NCBI RefSeq assembly: GCF_030819275.1
Contig: NZ_JAUTBL010000002.1
Location: forward strand, 2,602,501 to 2,666,500
Source of the DNA: Agrobacterium larrymoorei
GTDB lineage: Bacteria > Pseudomonadota > Alphaproteobacteria > Rhizobiales > Rhizobiaceae
Length of the DNA: 64,000 nucleotides
Direction: 5' to 3'
Position numbers and translations under genes: made by a program. This document shows positions 47,129 to 57,213 of the stretch, piece by piece (position 1 is the stretch's first letter; the number at the start of each line of letters is the position of its first letter). The notes below the pieces were generated by a model. That model was not told where the DNA came from. It searched no databases and saw nothing but the letters and a program-made list of their open reading frames with translations.

Positions 47129-49029
47129 TCACGCGCCGAACCACCCTTGCCCTGCTCGCCTCCGTCTTTGCCCCATGGAAGGCGTCCGCTGCGACCTATA
47201 TCGATGCCGATTTCTTCAAGGAAAAGCGCGACAAAGGCGAACTGCCGCCACTCGATCAGCGCCTGCCGAAGAATCCCCGTGTGATCAATCTGAAGGCCAT
47301 GGGCCGTGAGCCTGGCCAGCATGGCGGCAATATCCGTATGCTGATCGGTGGCCAGCGCGACATTCGCCTGATGCCGATCGACTCCTATGCGCGGCTCGTC
47401 GGTTACGACGAGAAGCTGAACTTCATTCCCGACATCCTCGAATCCTACACGGTGGATGAGGAGCGCATCTTCACGCTGAAACTGCGCGAAGGCCACAAGT
47501 GGTCGGATGGCGGCGATTTTACCGCCGAGGATTTCCGCTATTTCTGGGAAGACGTGGCGCTCAACCTGGAAATCCACAAGGGCGGCCCGCCCATCGAACT
47601 GCTTGTCTATGGAAAGCCGCCTCTGGTCGAGGCCGTCGACCCACTGACGGTGCGCTACACCTGGGAAGGCCCGAACCCGGATTTCCTGGCCAAGCTGGCA
47701 GGCGCGTCGCCGGCCCGCATCTTCCTGCCTGCCGCCTATATGAAGCAGTTCCACGTCAAATATCAGACGCCGGAAAAGCTCGCCAAGCTGATGAAGAAGA
47801 ACAAGGTGGACGACTGGAGCAGCCTGCACATCAAGATGTCGCGGCAACTGCGTCCGGAAAACCCCGATCTGCCGACGCTCGATGCCTGGCGCGTCATTAC
47901 CGCGCCGCCCGCCGAGCAGTTCATCTTCGAGCGCAATCCCTATTACCATCGCGTCGATGAGAATGGCCGTCAGCTTCCCTATGTCGACCGCTATCTGCTG
48001 AACGTCACATCGTCGGAAATCATCGCCGCCAAGACGGCGTCGGGTGACAGCGATCTGCAGTTCATGAACCTCGATTTCAACGACTACACCTTCCTGAAGG
48101 ATGCCGAGGCCCGCTACCCGCTGAAGGTCAATCTCTGGAAGCGCAGCCAGGGATCGCGCGTCTGCCTGCTGCCGAACCTCAACTGCGCCGACGATACCTG
48201 GCGCACCCTGTTCCGTGACGTGCGCGTACGCCGTGCCATCTCGGTGGCGATCAACCGGCATGAGATCAACATGGTCTGCTTCTATGGCCTAGCCAAGGAA
48301 AGCGCCGATACCGTGCTGCCGGAAAGCCCGCTCTTCCGGCCGGAATTCGCCACCGCCTGGGCGCAATACGATCCCGAACTTGCCAACAGGCTATTGGACG
48401 AGGTGGGGCTGACGGAGCGCAACGATCGGGGCATTCGCCTTCTGCCAGACGGACGTCCGGCACATGTGATCGTCGAAACCGCGGGTGAAAGCACGCTGGA
48501 AACCGACGTGCTGGAGCTGATCACCGATCACTGGCGCAAGATCGGCATCTCGCTGTCCAGCCGCCCGACGCAGCGCGACGTGTTCCGCAAGCGCGCCATG
48601 GGCGGCGAGGTCATGATGTCGGTCTGGTTCGGCATGGATAATGCCATTCCAAACGCCGACATGCTGCCCTCGGGTCTTGCACCCACCGGCGACGATCAGC
48701 TGCAATGGCCGGTCTGGGGCATCCATTATCTCTCGGGCGGGCGCGAAGGCAAACCGCCGGATCTGCCGGAGGCCATCCAGCTACTCGATCTCTTCAAAAA
48801 ATGGCGCCGCAGCGTCACCTTTGAAGAGCGCAAGGAGATCTGGCTGGAAATGCTGTCGATCTACACGCAACAGGTCTTCTCCATCGGCACGGTGAATGGC
48901 GCGCTTCAGCCCATCGTTCACAGAGCCCGGCTGAAGAACGTGCCGGAAAAGGCGCTTTTCGGCTTCGAGCCGACCGCCTATCTCGGCATCTATATGCCAG
49001 ACACCTTCTGGTACGACGGGAGCGCCTGA
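47125..49029 (+). CDS. ABC importer substrate-binding protein, family 5 (peptide/nickel type)
   Basis: A 634-residue periplasmic receptor starting at TTG 47125 inside the ATPase stop. The N-terminus is a short signal with an RR pair ([20 protein letters not shown]), possibly Tat-like. SBP5 landmarks: [40 protein letters not shown], and a ligand-domain segment [20 protein letters not shown]. At 634 residues it is longer than the common 500-540, closer to the YejA/AgpA-like group. The ligand could be a peptide, an oligosaccharide or a cell-wall fragment. Confidence 0.9.
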   Translation: MITRRTTLALLASVFAPWKASAATYIDADFFKEKRDKGELPPLDQRLPKNPRVINLKAMGREPGQHGGNIRMLIGGQRDIRLMPIDSYARLVGYDEKLNFIPDILESYTVDEERIFTLKLREGHKWSDGGDFTAEDFRYFWEDVALNLEIHKGGPPIELLVYGKPPLVEAVDPLTVRYTWEGPNPDFLAKLAGASPARIFLPAAYMKQFHVKYQTPEKLAKLMKKNKVDDWSSLHIKMSRQLRPENPDLPTLDAWRVITAPPAEQFIFERNPYYHRVDENGRQLPYVDRYLLNVTSSEIIAAKTASGDSDLQFMNLDFNDYTFLKDAEARYPLKVNLWKRSQGSRVCLLPNLNCADDTWRTLFRDVRVRRAISVAINRHEINMVCFYGLAKESADTVLPESPLFRPEFATAWAQYDPELANRLLDEVGLTERNDRGIRLLPDGRPAHVIVETAGESTLETDVLELITDHWRKIGISLSSRPTQRDVFRKRAMGGEVMMSVWFGMDNAIPNADMLPSGLAPTGDDQLQWPVWGIHYLSGGREGKPPDLPEAIQLLDLFKKWRRSVTFEERKEIWLEMLSIYTQQVFSIGTVNGALQPIVHRARLKNVPEKALFGFEPTAYLGIYMPDTFWYDGSA

Positions 49030-49030
49030 C

Positions 49031-51202
49031 ATGCTCAGATATATTATCGGGCGCATCCTCGTCATGATCCCGACGCTGATCCTGATATCGATGCTGGTCT
49101 TCACCATCATCGAACTGCCCCCGGGCGATTACTTCGAAAGCTATGTCGCAGAAATGCGCGCCATGGGCGAGACGGCCAACATGGCCGAAATCGAGGAGCT
49201 GCGCAGCCGCTATGGCTTCGACCAGCCCGCCCCCATTCGCTACTTCAGATGGGCGACCGGGATGCTGGTCGGCGATTTCGGCTATTCCTTTGAATACCAG
49301 CTTCCCGTCAGCGAAGTGGTGGGCGAGCGCCTTTGGCTGACGGTTCTGGTCTCCTTCGTCACCATCATCGTCACCTGGATCGTCGCCTTCCCGATCGGCA
49401 TCTATTCCGCCACCCATAAATATAGCTGGGGCGATTACGGCCTGACGTTCCTCGGCCTGCTCGGCATCGCCATTCCCAACTTCATGCTGGCGCTGATCCT
49501 GATGTATTTTGCCAATATCTGGTTCGGCACATCCATCGGCCATCTGATGGACCGCGAATATCTGAACCAGCCGATGAGCTGGGACAAGCTCAAGTCGATC
49601 CTCGAGCATCTGTGGATCCCGGTTCTGATCATCAGCACCGCCGGAACGGCGGGCATGATCCGGCGTCTTCGCGCCAACCTGCTGGATGAATTGCAGAAGC
49701 AATATGTGGTGACAGCGCGTGCCAAGGGGCTTCACCCCTTCAAGGTGCTGACCAAATATCCGCTGCGCATGGCGCTCAACTTCTTCATTTCCGATATCGG
49801 CTCCATCCTGCCAGCCATCATTTCCGGCGCGGAAATCACGGCCGTCGTCCTGTCGCTCGAAACCACCGGTCCCATGTTGATCCGCGCGCTGCAGAGCCAG
49901 GACATGTATCTGGCGGGCTCCTTCCTGATGTTCCTGGCCTTCCTCACCGTCATCGGCGTGCTGATCTCCGATATCGCACTCGCCATTCTCGATCCTCGCA
50001 TTCGAATTGGGAGGTGGGAGCGTCAAATGACTTCATCCATTCCAAAGCCCGGTGAGCCGCTGCCGCATTACGTTTCCGCTGCCCCTTTCGATCCCTATCT
50101 GGTCGAGCCCGCCACCAGCGCCCTCGCCATGGTTGGTCGCGCATCGCAATGGAAGCTGATGTGGTGGCAGTTCCGGCAGCACAAGCTGGCGCTCTATTCC
50201 GGCTTCTTCCTGCTGTTTCTCTATCTCTCTATCTTCATCTGCGAGTTCCTGGCGCCCTATAATCTCCACACGCGCGACGTGGAAAACATCTATGCCCCGC
50301 CGCAGAGCATTCACCTTTTCCATGACGGCCAGTTCGTCGGCCCCTTCGTCTATGGCCGCACCATGAGCCTCGACATGGACAATCTGCGCCGCGTCTATAC
50401 CGACGTGCCGACGGATGTGCAGAAGATCCGCTTCTTCTGCCGTGGCGATAGCTACCGCTTCTGGGGACTGTTCGATTCCAACGTCCACCTGGTCTGCCCG
50501 GCCAAGGACGGTCAGATGTTCCTGCTGGGCACCGACCGCCTTGGCCGCGACGTTCTCTCGCGCATCATCTATGGCGCACGCATTTCGCTGACCATCGGCC
50601 TTTTCGGCGTGGCGATGAGCTTCGTTCTCGGCATCGTGATCGGCGGGCTCGCCGGCTATCGCGGCGGCGTCTTCGATCTGATCGTCCAGCGCATCATCGA
50701 AGTGCTGCAATCGATCCCCAGCATCCCGCTATGGCTCGCGCTTGCCGCTATCATGCCGGTGACCTGGAGTCCGATCCTCGTCTATCTCGGCATCACCGTG
50801 ATTCTGGGGCTGCTCGACTGGACGGGATTGGCGCGCGCCGTGCGCTCCAAGCTGCTCGCGCTGCGTGAAGAGGATTATGTGCTCTCTGCCCAGCTGATGG
50901 GTGCCAGCACCAGCCGCATCATCGGCCGGCATTTGATTCCGGGCTTCATGTCGCATCTGATCGCGTCCGCTACGCTCACCATTCCCGGGATGATTCTGGG
51001 CGAAACAGCGCTCAGCTTCTTGGGTCTTGGCCTTCGTCCGCCGATCACAAGTTGGGGCATTCTGCTCACGGAAGCGCGAAGTGTCAGCGTGATTGCCTTG
51101 TATCCATGGCTTTTGATCCCGATTCTTCCAGTCGTTCTGGTCGTGCTCGCCTTTAATTTCCTTGGCGATGGACTACGTGATGCAGCAGACCCGTTCAAAT
51201 AA
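49031..51202 (+). CDS. ABC importer permease, two permease modules in one chain
   Basis: A 723-residue protein in which a DppB-type permease (residues 1-332: IIGRILVMIPTLILISMLVF, EAA-like LRANLLDELQKQYVVTARAK) is fused to a DppC-type permease (from about 333: KLMWWQFRQHKLALYSGFFL, FLLGTDRLGRDVLSRIIYGA, EEDYVLSAQLMGASTSRII). Most relatives have two genes. The junction still looks like a gene boundary: GGGAGG followed by a TGG codon at 50014-50016 and an in-frame ATG at 50027 (MTSSIPKPG). A single change of a TGA to TGG would explain the fusion. Both parts appear complete, so the transporter should be functional. Confidence 0.88.
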   Translation: MLRYIIGRILVMIPTLILISMLVFTIIELPPGDYFESYVAEMRAMGETANMAEIEELRSRYGFDQPAPIRYFRWATGMLVGDFGYSFEYQLPVSEVVGERLWLTVLVSFVTIIVTWIVAFPIGIYSATHKYSWGDYGLTFLGLLGIAIPNFMLALILMYFANIWFGTSIGHLMDREYLNQPMSWDKLKSILEHLWIPVLIISTAGTAGMIRRLRANLLDELQKQYVVTARAKGLHPFKVLTKYPLRMALNFFISDIGSILPAIISGAEITAVVLSLETTGPMLIRALQSQDMYLAGSFLMFLAFLTVIGVLISDIALAILDPRIRIGRWERQMTSSIPKPGEPLPHYVSAAPFDPYLVEPATSALAMVGRASQWKLMWWQFRQHKLALYSGFFLLFLYLSIFICEFLAPYNLHTRDVENIYAPPQSIHLFHDGQFVGPFVYGRTMSLDMDNLRRVYTDVPTDVQKIRFFCRGDSYRFWGLFDSNVHLVCPAKDGQMFLLGTDRLGRDVLSRIIYGARISLTIGLFGVAMSFVLGIVIGGLAGYRGGVFDLIVQRIIEVLQSIPSIPLWLALAAIMPVTWSPILVYLGITVILGLLDWTGLARAVRSKLLALREEDYVLSAQLMGASTSRIIGRHLIPGFMSHLIASATLTIPGMILGETALSFLGLGLRPPITSWGILLTEARSVSVIALYPWLLIPILPVVLVVLAFNFLGDGLRDAADPFK

Positions 51203-51271
51203 TGCAGCCGTCTCGATGAGAGGGCCGCATGGAGTCACACGGCGCATAAGCGGTAAAAAGAGGTTCTGCTC

Positions 51272-52477
51272 GTGACAATTCGTTTAAACGATGCACGCAT
51301 TCTGATGTACAGCCACGACTCCTTCGGGCTTGGACATTTGCGTCGATGCCGCACCATTGCCCATGCGCTGGTGGAGGATTATCGCGGCCTGAATGTTCTG
51401 ATCATCTCAGGCGCCACCATTGCAGGCGCCTTCGATTATCGCGCGCGCGTCGACTTCGTGAAGATCCCGAGCGTCATCAAGCTCAGAAACGGCGAATACA
51501 CCTCGCTCGACCAGCACATCGATCTTCAGGAAACGTTGAAGATGCGCCGCTCGATCATCTACCACACCGCCGAAAGCTTCCAGCCGGATATCTTCATCGT
51601 CGACAAGGAGCCGATGGGGCTGCGTGGCGAAGTGGAGGAAACCCTCACCTATCTCAAATCGCGCGGCACCAAGCTGGTCATCGGCCTGCGCGACGTGATG
51701 GATGCACCGCAACTGCTCGAAGCCGAGTGGAAGCGCAATGACGTGCTGAACAAGATCGAGCGTTTCTACGACCATGTCTGGGTCTACGGCCCTCCTGATT
51801 TCCATGACCCGCTGGAAGGCCTCGACGTGCCGCCCGGGGTCCGAGAGAAGACCGAATTCGTCGGCTTCCTGCAACGCTCCAAGACGCGCGGCGACAATCC
51901 CAGCCGGCATGAGGGCGACTATATTCTGGTGACGACCGGCGGCGGCGGCGATGGCTCCGAGCTGATCGACGATGTGATCCGCGCCTACAAGTTCGATCGA
52001 ACCCTGACCCAGAAAGCACTGGTGGTGCTGGGGCCTTACATGCCCAGCGAACAGCGACAGAAATTTGCGGCAAATGTTGCCGATATTCCGCAAATGGAAA
52101 TCATCGACTTCGACAACCGCATGGAGGATCTGGTCGCGGGTGCCCAAGCCGTGGTCTCCATGGGCGGCTATAATACCGTCTGCGAAATCCTCTCTTTCGA
52201 CAAGCCTGCGCTCGTCGTGCCGCGCATCGTTCCGCGTGAAGAACAACTGATCCGCGCCAGCCGTGCCTCCGAACTCGGCCTGTTCGACATGCTGTCCCCC
52301 GAAGAGGCGGAAAATCCCGAACTGATGGCAAAGGCGCTGAAAGCTCTGTTAAAGCGCCCGCCACCCTCCGCCAATGGCCGCAACCTGAAGCTCGACGGCT
52401 TGGAAAACATCTCCCGCCGCGTTGCCGAATGGCTGCAACCGGACGATACCCCAAACGTCATCTCCGCCACTGCTTGA
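51272..52477 (+). CDS. MurG-like glycosyltransferase (GT28-type)
   Basis: A 401-residue GT-B protein with GTG start behind AGAGG. The N-terminal glycine loop is MYSHDSFGLGHLRRCRTIAH and the UDP-sugar site is near VVSMGGYNTVCEILSFDKPA, the pattern seen in MurG and UDP-glucuronosyl or galactosyl lipid transferases. It resembles the product at 53843, which shares GYNTVC[ED]IL and the same N-terminal GLGH/GIGH loop, so the two are paralogues. A family 4 transferase lies between. A role in glycolipid or polymer assembly is likely; acceptor unknown. Confidence 0.83.
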   Translation: MTIRLNDARILMYSHDSFGLGHLRRCRTIAHALVEDYRGLNVLIISGATIAGAFDYRARVDFVKIPSVIKLRNGEYTSLDQHIDLQETLKMRRSIIYHTAESFQPDIFIVDKEPMGLRGEVEETLTYLKSRGTKLVIGLRDVMDAPQLLEAEWKRNDVLNKIERFYDHVWVYGPPDFHDPLEGLDVPPGVREKTEFVGFLQRSKTRGDNPSRHEGDYILVTTGGGGDGSELIDDVIRAYKFDRTLTQKALVVLGPYMPSEQRQKFAANVADIPQMEIIDFDNRMEDLVAGAQAVVSMGGYNTVCEILSFDKPALVVPRIVPREEQLIRASRASELGLFDMLSPEEAENPELMAKALKALLKRPPPSANGRNLKLDGLENISRRVAEWLQPDDTPNVISATA

Positions 52478-52598
52478 GGGTTGCCAACAGTATTCCAGCC
52501 TCCATGCGCGTGGCTTTGGATGCGGACATGCGTAAAAGCGGTGGAGACCGACATCCCGGTTTACCGGAACCGCTGCAAGTGAAAGAAGGCACGAAGAC

Positions 52599-53846
52599 GT
52601 GACCCCAGGAAAGAAAATCGTGGTGCTGCTGAAAGGCTATCCGCGCCTGTCCGAAACATTCATCGCACAGGAACTGTTAGGCCTTGAGAGGGCAGGCCTC
52701 ACGCTCGAGCTCATGTCCATGCGCCGCCCGACCGACAAGAAGCGCCACCCGGTTCACGATGAAATCCGCGCACCCGTCACCTATCTGCCGGAATATCTGC
52801 ATGAGGAACCGCTGCGCGTCCTAAAAGCGTTGTGGGCTTGCCGGAAGAAACCCGGCTTCGGCAAGGCGCTACGCCAATTCTTCCACGATCTCAGCCACGA
52901 CTTTTCCCGCAACCGCTTCCGCCGTTTCGGTCAGGCGGCAGTGCTATCCCACGAATGGCCACAGGATGCGGGCTGGCTGCATGTCCACTTCATCCACACG
53001 CCTGCCTCGGTTGCCGCCTACACCCATCTCATCACCGGCATTCCGTGGACGATCTCGGCCCATGCCAAGGATATCTGGACCTCGACGGATGCCGATCTCT
53101 CACACAAGCTCGGCAGCGCCCGCTGGGCCGTGACCTGCACCGCAAGCGGCTATCGCCATTTGCAGAACCTGTCGCCGAAACCAGCCACGGTGCATTTGAG
53201 CTATCACGGCCTTGACCTCACCCGCTTTCCGCCCATGGAAGGCGCGCGACCAGCGCGTGACGGCTCGGACCCGGCGGATCCCGTGCAAATCCTGAGCGTC
53301 GGCCGTGCGGTGAAGAAGAAGGGCATCGACATTCTGCTGAAGGCGCTCGCCGCCCTTCCCGCAACCCTACACTGGCGCTTCACCCATATTGGCGGCGGCA
53401 ACGAATTGGCGACGTTGAAGGCGCTCGCCGCGCAATTGGGTATCGCCGACAGGATCATCTGGACGGGGGCGATGGATCAGAAGCAGGTGCTGGAGCACTA
53501 TCGCAGAGCCGATCTCTTCGCACTTGCCTGCCGCATCACCGCCGATGGCGACCGAGACGGTTTGCCGAATGTTCTGGTGGAAGCCGCAAGCCAGGCGCTG
53601 ACCTGCGTCTCCACCAATATTTCCGGCATCCCCGAATTCTTCATCGACGGTGAAAATGGCCTGCTGACCGAGCCGGAAAATGAGGCTGCCTTTTCGAAGG
53701 CTCTGGAGCGCGCCATCTCCGGTCCGGCACTGAGAGTGAAGCTGGGCCAAGCCGCGGAATACCGCGTGCGCACCGCCTTCGATCACCGCACCAGCATCAC
53801 CGACCTGAAACATCTCTTCGAACAGGAATGGGAGAAGACCCCGTGA
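52599..53846 (+). CDS. Glycosyltransferase family 4 protein
   Basis: A 415-residue GT-B enzyme, GTG start at 52599. The donor domain contains ILSVGRAVKKKGIDILLKAL, then DRIIWTGAMDQKQVLEHYRR and the end segment DGLPNVLVEAASQALTCVST, with ISGIPEFFIDGENGLLTEPE after it, all typical of GT4. The N-terminal half begins KIVVLLKGYPRLSETFIAQE, a hallmark of transferases near exopolysaccharide genes. It lies between two MurG-like paralogues and overlaps the second by four bases (GTGA). Confidence 0.88.
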   Translation: MTPGKKIVVLLKGYPRLSETFIAQELLGLERAGLTLELMSMRRPTDKKRHPVHDEIRAPVTYLPEYLHEEPLRVLKALWACRKKPGFGKALRQFFHDLSHDFSRNRFRRFGQAAVLSHEWPQDAGWLHVHFIHTPASVAAYTHLITGIPWTISAHAKDIWTSTDADLSHKLGSARWAVTCTASGYRHLQNLSPKPATVHLSYHGLDLTRFPPMEGARPARDGSDPADPVQILSVGRAVKKKGIDILLKALAALPATLHWRFTHIGGGNELATLKALAAQLGIADRIIWTGAMDQKQVLEHYRRADLFALACRITADGDRDGLPNVLVEAASQALTCVSTNISGIPEFFIDGENGLLTEPENEAAFSKALERAISGPALRVKLGQAAEYRVRTAFDHRTSITDLKHLFEQEWEKTP

Positions 53847-55024
53847 CCACCTCCGCCGCTACCGACGCCATCCAAGCACCGCGCGTGTTCTTCTACGTCC
53901 AGCATCTGCTCGGCATCGGCCATATCGCCCGCGCCAGCCGCGTCGCTCACGCTCTGGTGGCCAACGGCTTCGACGTGACGATGGTGACAGGCGGAACGCC
54001 GGTTCCGGGCTTTCCGGGCGAAGGCATCCGCCATGTCGAACTGCCGCCGGTTGCCGTGGCCGATGGCAATTTCTCCGGCCTCGTCGATGCCAATGGCGCG
54101 CCGGTGGACGATGCCTTCAAGGACAACCGCACCAGCATGCTGCTCGGCGCCTATCACGGCGCGATGCCCGACATCGTCATCATCGAGGCCTTCCCCTTTG
54201 GCCGCAGACAGGTGCGTTTCGAACTGCTGCCACTGCTTGCGGCCATCGAGAAAAGCGTCAAGCGCCCGCTGGTGATGACGTCGCTGCGCGATATCCTGCA
54301 GGAACGTGCCAAGCCCGGCCGCGACGAAGAAACCATCGATCTCGTCAAGAAGCACTTCGACACCGTGCTGGTCCACGGCGATCCGAACTTCGTGCGCTTG
54401 GAAGAGACTTTTCCGCTTGCCGAACAGATCAGCCAACGCATCGTCTATACCGGCCTTGTTGCCCCGGCAAAACCGAAGCCACCAGAAGAGCGCTTCGACG
54501 TGGTTGTCTCGGCAGGTGGCGGCGCCGTGGGCGGCGCGCTTCTGAAGGCAGCACTCGCCGCCGCGCCAGACATCCCCGAACTGAAAACCTGGTGCCTGAT
54601 CACCGGCCCCAACATGCCGCAGGCGGATTTCGATGCGATCTCGGCTCAGGCTGGCGACAACATCTCCGTCTTCCGCTTCCGCAAGGATTTCGCCAGCCTT
54701 CTCTCCGGCGCAAAGCTCTCCATCTCGCAGGCCGGCTACAACACCGTCTGCGACATTTTGCAGGCCAAGTGCCGCTCGCTTCTCATCCCGTTCGCTGCTG
54801 GCGGAGAAACCGAACAGGGCGCCCGCGCCTCGCGGCTGGCAAAGCTCGGCCTCGCCCAGGTTCTGGAAGAAAACACCATCTCGCCACAGACCATGGCAGA
54901 GGCGATCCGCGCAGCTTTGGCGCTACCGGAGCCCGGTGAGATCACGCTCGATCTGGATGGCGCCAACGGCACGGCACGTGTTCTGCGCAGGCTCTATGCC
55001 GAGCATCAGTTGGACGAGGAGTAG
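53843..55024 (+). CDS. MurG-like glycosyltransferase, second paralogue
   Basis: A 393-residue GT-B protein. I start at GTG 53843, overlapping the upstream stop (GTGA); ATG 53828 would add five residues. The acceptor loop is VFFYVQHLLGIGHIARASRV and the donor site SISQAGYNTVCDILQAKCRS, followed by LIPFAAGGETEQGARASRLA, the usual UDP-sugar pocket. It appears paralogous to the product at 51272. Nothing in the sequence reveals the acceptor. Confidence 0.83.
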   Translation: MTTSAATDAIQAPRVFFYVQHLLGIGHIARASRVAHALVANGFDVTMVTGGTPVPGFPGEGIRHVELPPVAVADGNFSGLVDANGAPVDDAFKDNRTSMLLGAYHGAMPDIVIIEAFPFGRRQVRFELLPLLAAIEKSVKRPLVMTSLRDILQERAKPGRDEETIDLVKKHFDTVLVHGDPNFVRLEETFPLAEQISQRIVYTGLVAPAKPKPPEERFDVVVSAGGGAVGGALLKAALAAAPDIPELKTWCLITGPNMPQADFDAISAQAGDNISVFRFRKDFASLLSGAKLSISQAGYNTVCDILQAKCRSLLIPFAAGGETEQGARASRLAKLGLAQVLEENTISPQTMAEAIRAALALPEPGEITLDLDGANGTARVLRRLYAEHQLDEE

Positions 55025-55034
55025 GGTTCGGGCC

Positions 55035-56267
55035 TCAATAAGTAATCTTCTCGCGCCTAAACCCGAGCCCGATCAAACGGCCAGCTAGATGGGCGAGAAG
55101 CGGAAAGCGCAGGATGACGCGCACGAAGGCGGGCGGGCCCTTGGCTTTGGGAGCCGCCGCGTGATCCTTCCGGTTCTTGCTGCGCATCATCAATTGCAGC
55201 TTCTGCGTTGCCTTGGTGGGGAATGTGCGTCGCTGTTCGATCGCAGCCAGATCGTCATCGGAAATGGATCCCCTATCACGCAGGGCGGGCACCAGAATAT
55301 TGGCGGCGGCGACCGCATCCTGAATGGCGAGATTGACGCCGACGCCGCCAATCGGCGACATGGCATGAGCGGCGTCACCGATGCAGATCAGGCCGGGCTT
55401 CCACCATTGCGTCAGACGATCGATGCGCACCGTCAGAAGATAGACATCGTCAAAGCTTTTGATTTCCTGTAGTCGATCGGCCGGCAGCGGGCAGACCTCG
55501 GCCACGCGCCGGCGGAACGCCTCGACGCCCTTCTCCTTGATCTCAGAAAAGACGCCGCGGCGCACCACATAGCCACACTGCCAATAATCGCCGCGATCGA
55601 TCAGCACGAAACCCTGCTGAGGACCGGCATGACCCATGGTCTCATTGGGATCGCCCGGCTGTTTCGAGAGCCGCATCCACAGAACTTCCGTCGGCACGCC
55701 GAAGCGCTCGACATGCAGCCCGGCCTTGTCCCGCACTGTGGAATTGCGGCCATCGGCACCGACCACCAGATCGGCCTTCACGGTGAGTTCGCCAGACGGC
55801 GTGGAGAGCACAACGCCGCTGACCTTCCCGTTGGTCTCGACGAGATCGCTGACCGCTGCACTGTGCAACAGGCGGAAACTCTCGAACTGTCCGGCCTTGC
55901 CCGCCAGAAAATTGAGGAAATCCCATTGCGGCATGAAGGCGATGAACTTGTGTCTGACCGGCAGCCAGGAGAAGTCTGCAATGGTGCGCTTCTGCCCGCC
56001 CACCTCCGCATGCAGCTTTTCCGCCCTTGTGTGCGGCAGCGCCAGAAACTCCTGGGCAAAACCCAGTTGCTCGATCAGCGCAATCGTCGAAGGATGGATG
56101 GTATCGCCGCGGAAATCCCGCAGGAAATCGCCATGCTTCTCGATGACCGTCACATCGATTCCCGCCCGCGCCAGTAACAGGCCAAGCATCATGCCCGCAG
56201 GCCCACCGCCGACGATAGCAACCGTGGTCTCTATTGCCTGGGCGTCGTGGTGGTCTTGGCTGGGCAT
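55035..56267 (-). CDS. FAD-dependent monooxygenase (UbiH/PHBH-like)
   Basis: A 410-residue group A flavin monooxygenase. The FAD Rossmann motif is VAIVGGGPAGMMLGLLLARA, the DG motif is ADLVVGADGRNSTVRDKAGL, and the GD motif is LICIGDAAHAMSPIGGVGVN. It hydroxylates an aromatic or isoprenoid ring using NAD(P)H and oxygen. No ubiquinone genes are adjacent, so a ubi role is not shown. It converges with the last glycosyltransferase and is 17 bases downstream of the phosphatase gene on the same strand. Confidence 0.87.
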   Translation of the reverse strand: MPSQDHHDAQAIETTVAIVGGGPAGMMLGLLLARAGIDVTVIEKHGDFLRDFRGDTIHPSTIALIEQLGFAQEFLALPHTRAEKLHAEVGGQKRTIADFSWLPVRHKFIAFMPQWDFLNFLAGKAGQFESFRLLHSAAVSDLVETNGKVSGVVLSTPSGELTVKADLVVGADGRNSTVRDKAGLHVERFGVPTEVLWMRLSKQPGDPNETMGHAGPQQGFVLIDRGDYWQCGYVVRRGVFSEIKEKGVEAFRRRVAEVCPLPADRLQEIKSFDDVYLLTVRIDRLTQWWKPGLICIGDAAHAMSPIGGVGVNLAIQDAVAAANILVPALRDRGSISDDDLAAIEQRRTFPTKATQKLQLMMRSKNRKDHAAAPKAKGPPAFVRVILRFPLLAHLAGRLIGLGFRREKITY

Positions 56268-56284
56268 GGCAAGGTCCTATGTCA

Positions 56285-56983
56285 TCATGCCTGATCGGCA
56301 GGCGGGAGCGGCGTGTTCTTCGGATAGGGCCAGCCCTTGACGAAACGGAACAACCATTCCTTGCGGGCGAAGATAAAGGCGAAGAGCATGGCCGTCCAGA
56401 TGCCGAGCAGAAGGCCAGCCGCGACATCGCTTGGATAATGCGCCCCGACGATCACCCGCGAAATGCCGATGACGAGCGCCAGCGCCATGAAGACATAGCG
56501 AAAACGCGGGATCAGCATGGCAAAGGCGCCAAAGAAGGCACCCGCTGCCGTGGAGTGGCCCGAGGGAAAGCTCTCATAGAGATTGTCACCGGTAAACGGT
56601 GTCAGGCTATAGGCGCCAATATCGGCATAGAGTTCCGGCCGACCCCGACCGATCATGAATTTCAGAATGTGAACGAAGATGCTGGCGCTGCCGATCGTCA
56701 GGAAGAAATAGGCAAAGAGGCGCACCGCGGTACCGATCCTGGCAGAATAGGGACTGCTCAGAAGAAAGCGCCCGGCAATATAGGCGATGATCGCAAACAG
56801 CCCGGTGCTGTAGAGCATCCAGCGAAAGGTGCCAAAATCGGTGATTGCCTTGTTGAAGCCGACGATCGCGCCGGGAAGCGCCTGCGCGCGCTCCGAGATG
56901 CGCGGATCGAAGGGAATGAAGACAACCACCAGCAGAAGGGTGATAACGAAAATCCAGCCGCTGGAGATCAAAAATCGCTTCAT
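56285..56983 (-). CDS. PAP2-family membrane phosphatase (LpxE-like)
   Basis: A 232-residue membrane protein with six predicted spans. The three PAP2 motifs are visible: KFMIGRGRPELY, FPSGHSTAAGAFFG and SRVIVGAHYPSDVAAG, with the catalytic His in the last two. Such enzymes dephosphorylate lipid A, undecaprenyl pyrophosphate or phosphatidylglycerol phosphate in the periplasmic leaflet. In rhizobia a member removes the lipid A 1-phosphate, which is a reasonable but unproven assignment here. It is divergent from dxr. Confidence 0.85.
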   Translation of the reverse strand: MKRFLISSGWIFVITLLLVVVFIPFDPRISERAQALPGAIVGFNKAITDFGTFRWMLYSTGLFAIIAYIAGRFLLSSPYSARIGTAVRLFAYFFLTIGSASIFVHILKFMIGRGRPELYADIGAYSLTPFTGDNLYESFPSGHSTAAGAFFGAFAMLIPRFRYVFMALALVIGISRVIVGAHYPSDVAAGLLLGIWTAMLFAFIFARKEWLFRFVKGWPYPKNTPLPPADQA

Positions 56984-57213
56984 GAAAATCCTCTATTTAT
57001 CAATGCCGTATCAGATCGCTCTGCCACGCGTCGTACCGAGTCACGCAACCTGCATGCTCGCGCCATTATTGGCAAGCGACGCACGCAGATGTCATCGATG
57101 GCGAAAAAGACGGAATGGAGGCGGAAGAGCGGCTGTGAGGCTTTGACCTTGTTCTGCCCCGGTTTCACTTGTAGAGCCTTGGTTTGAGAGTTTCCACGAA
57201 AGCCGGATTTCAC

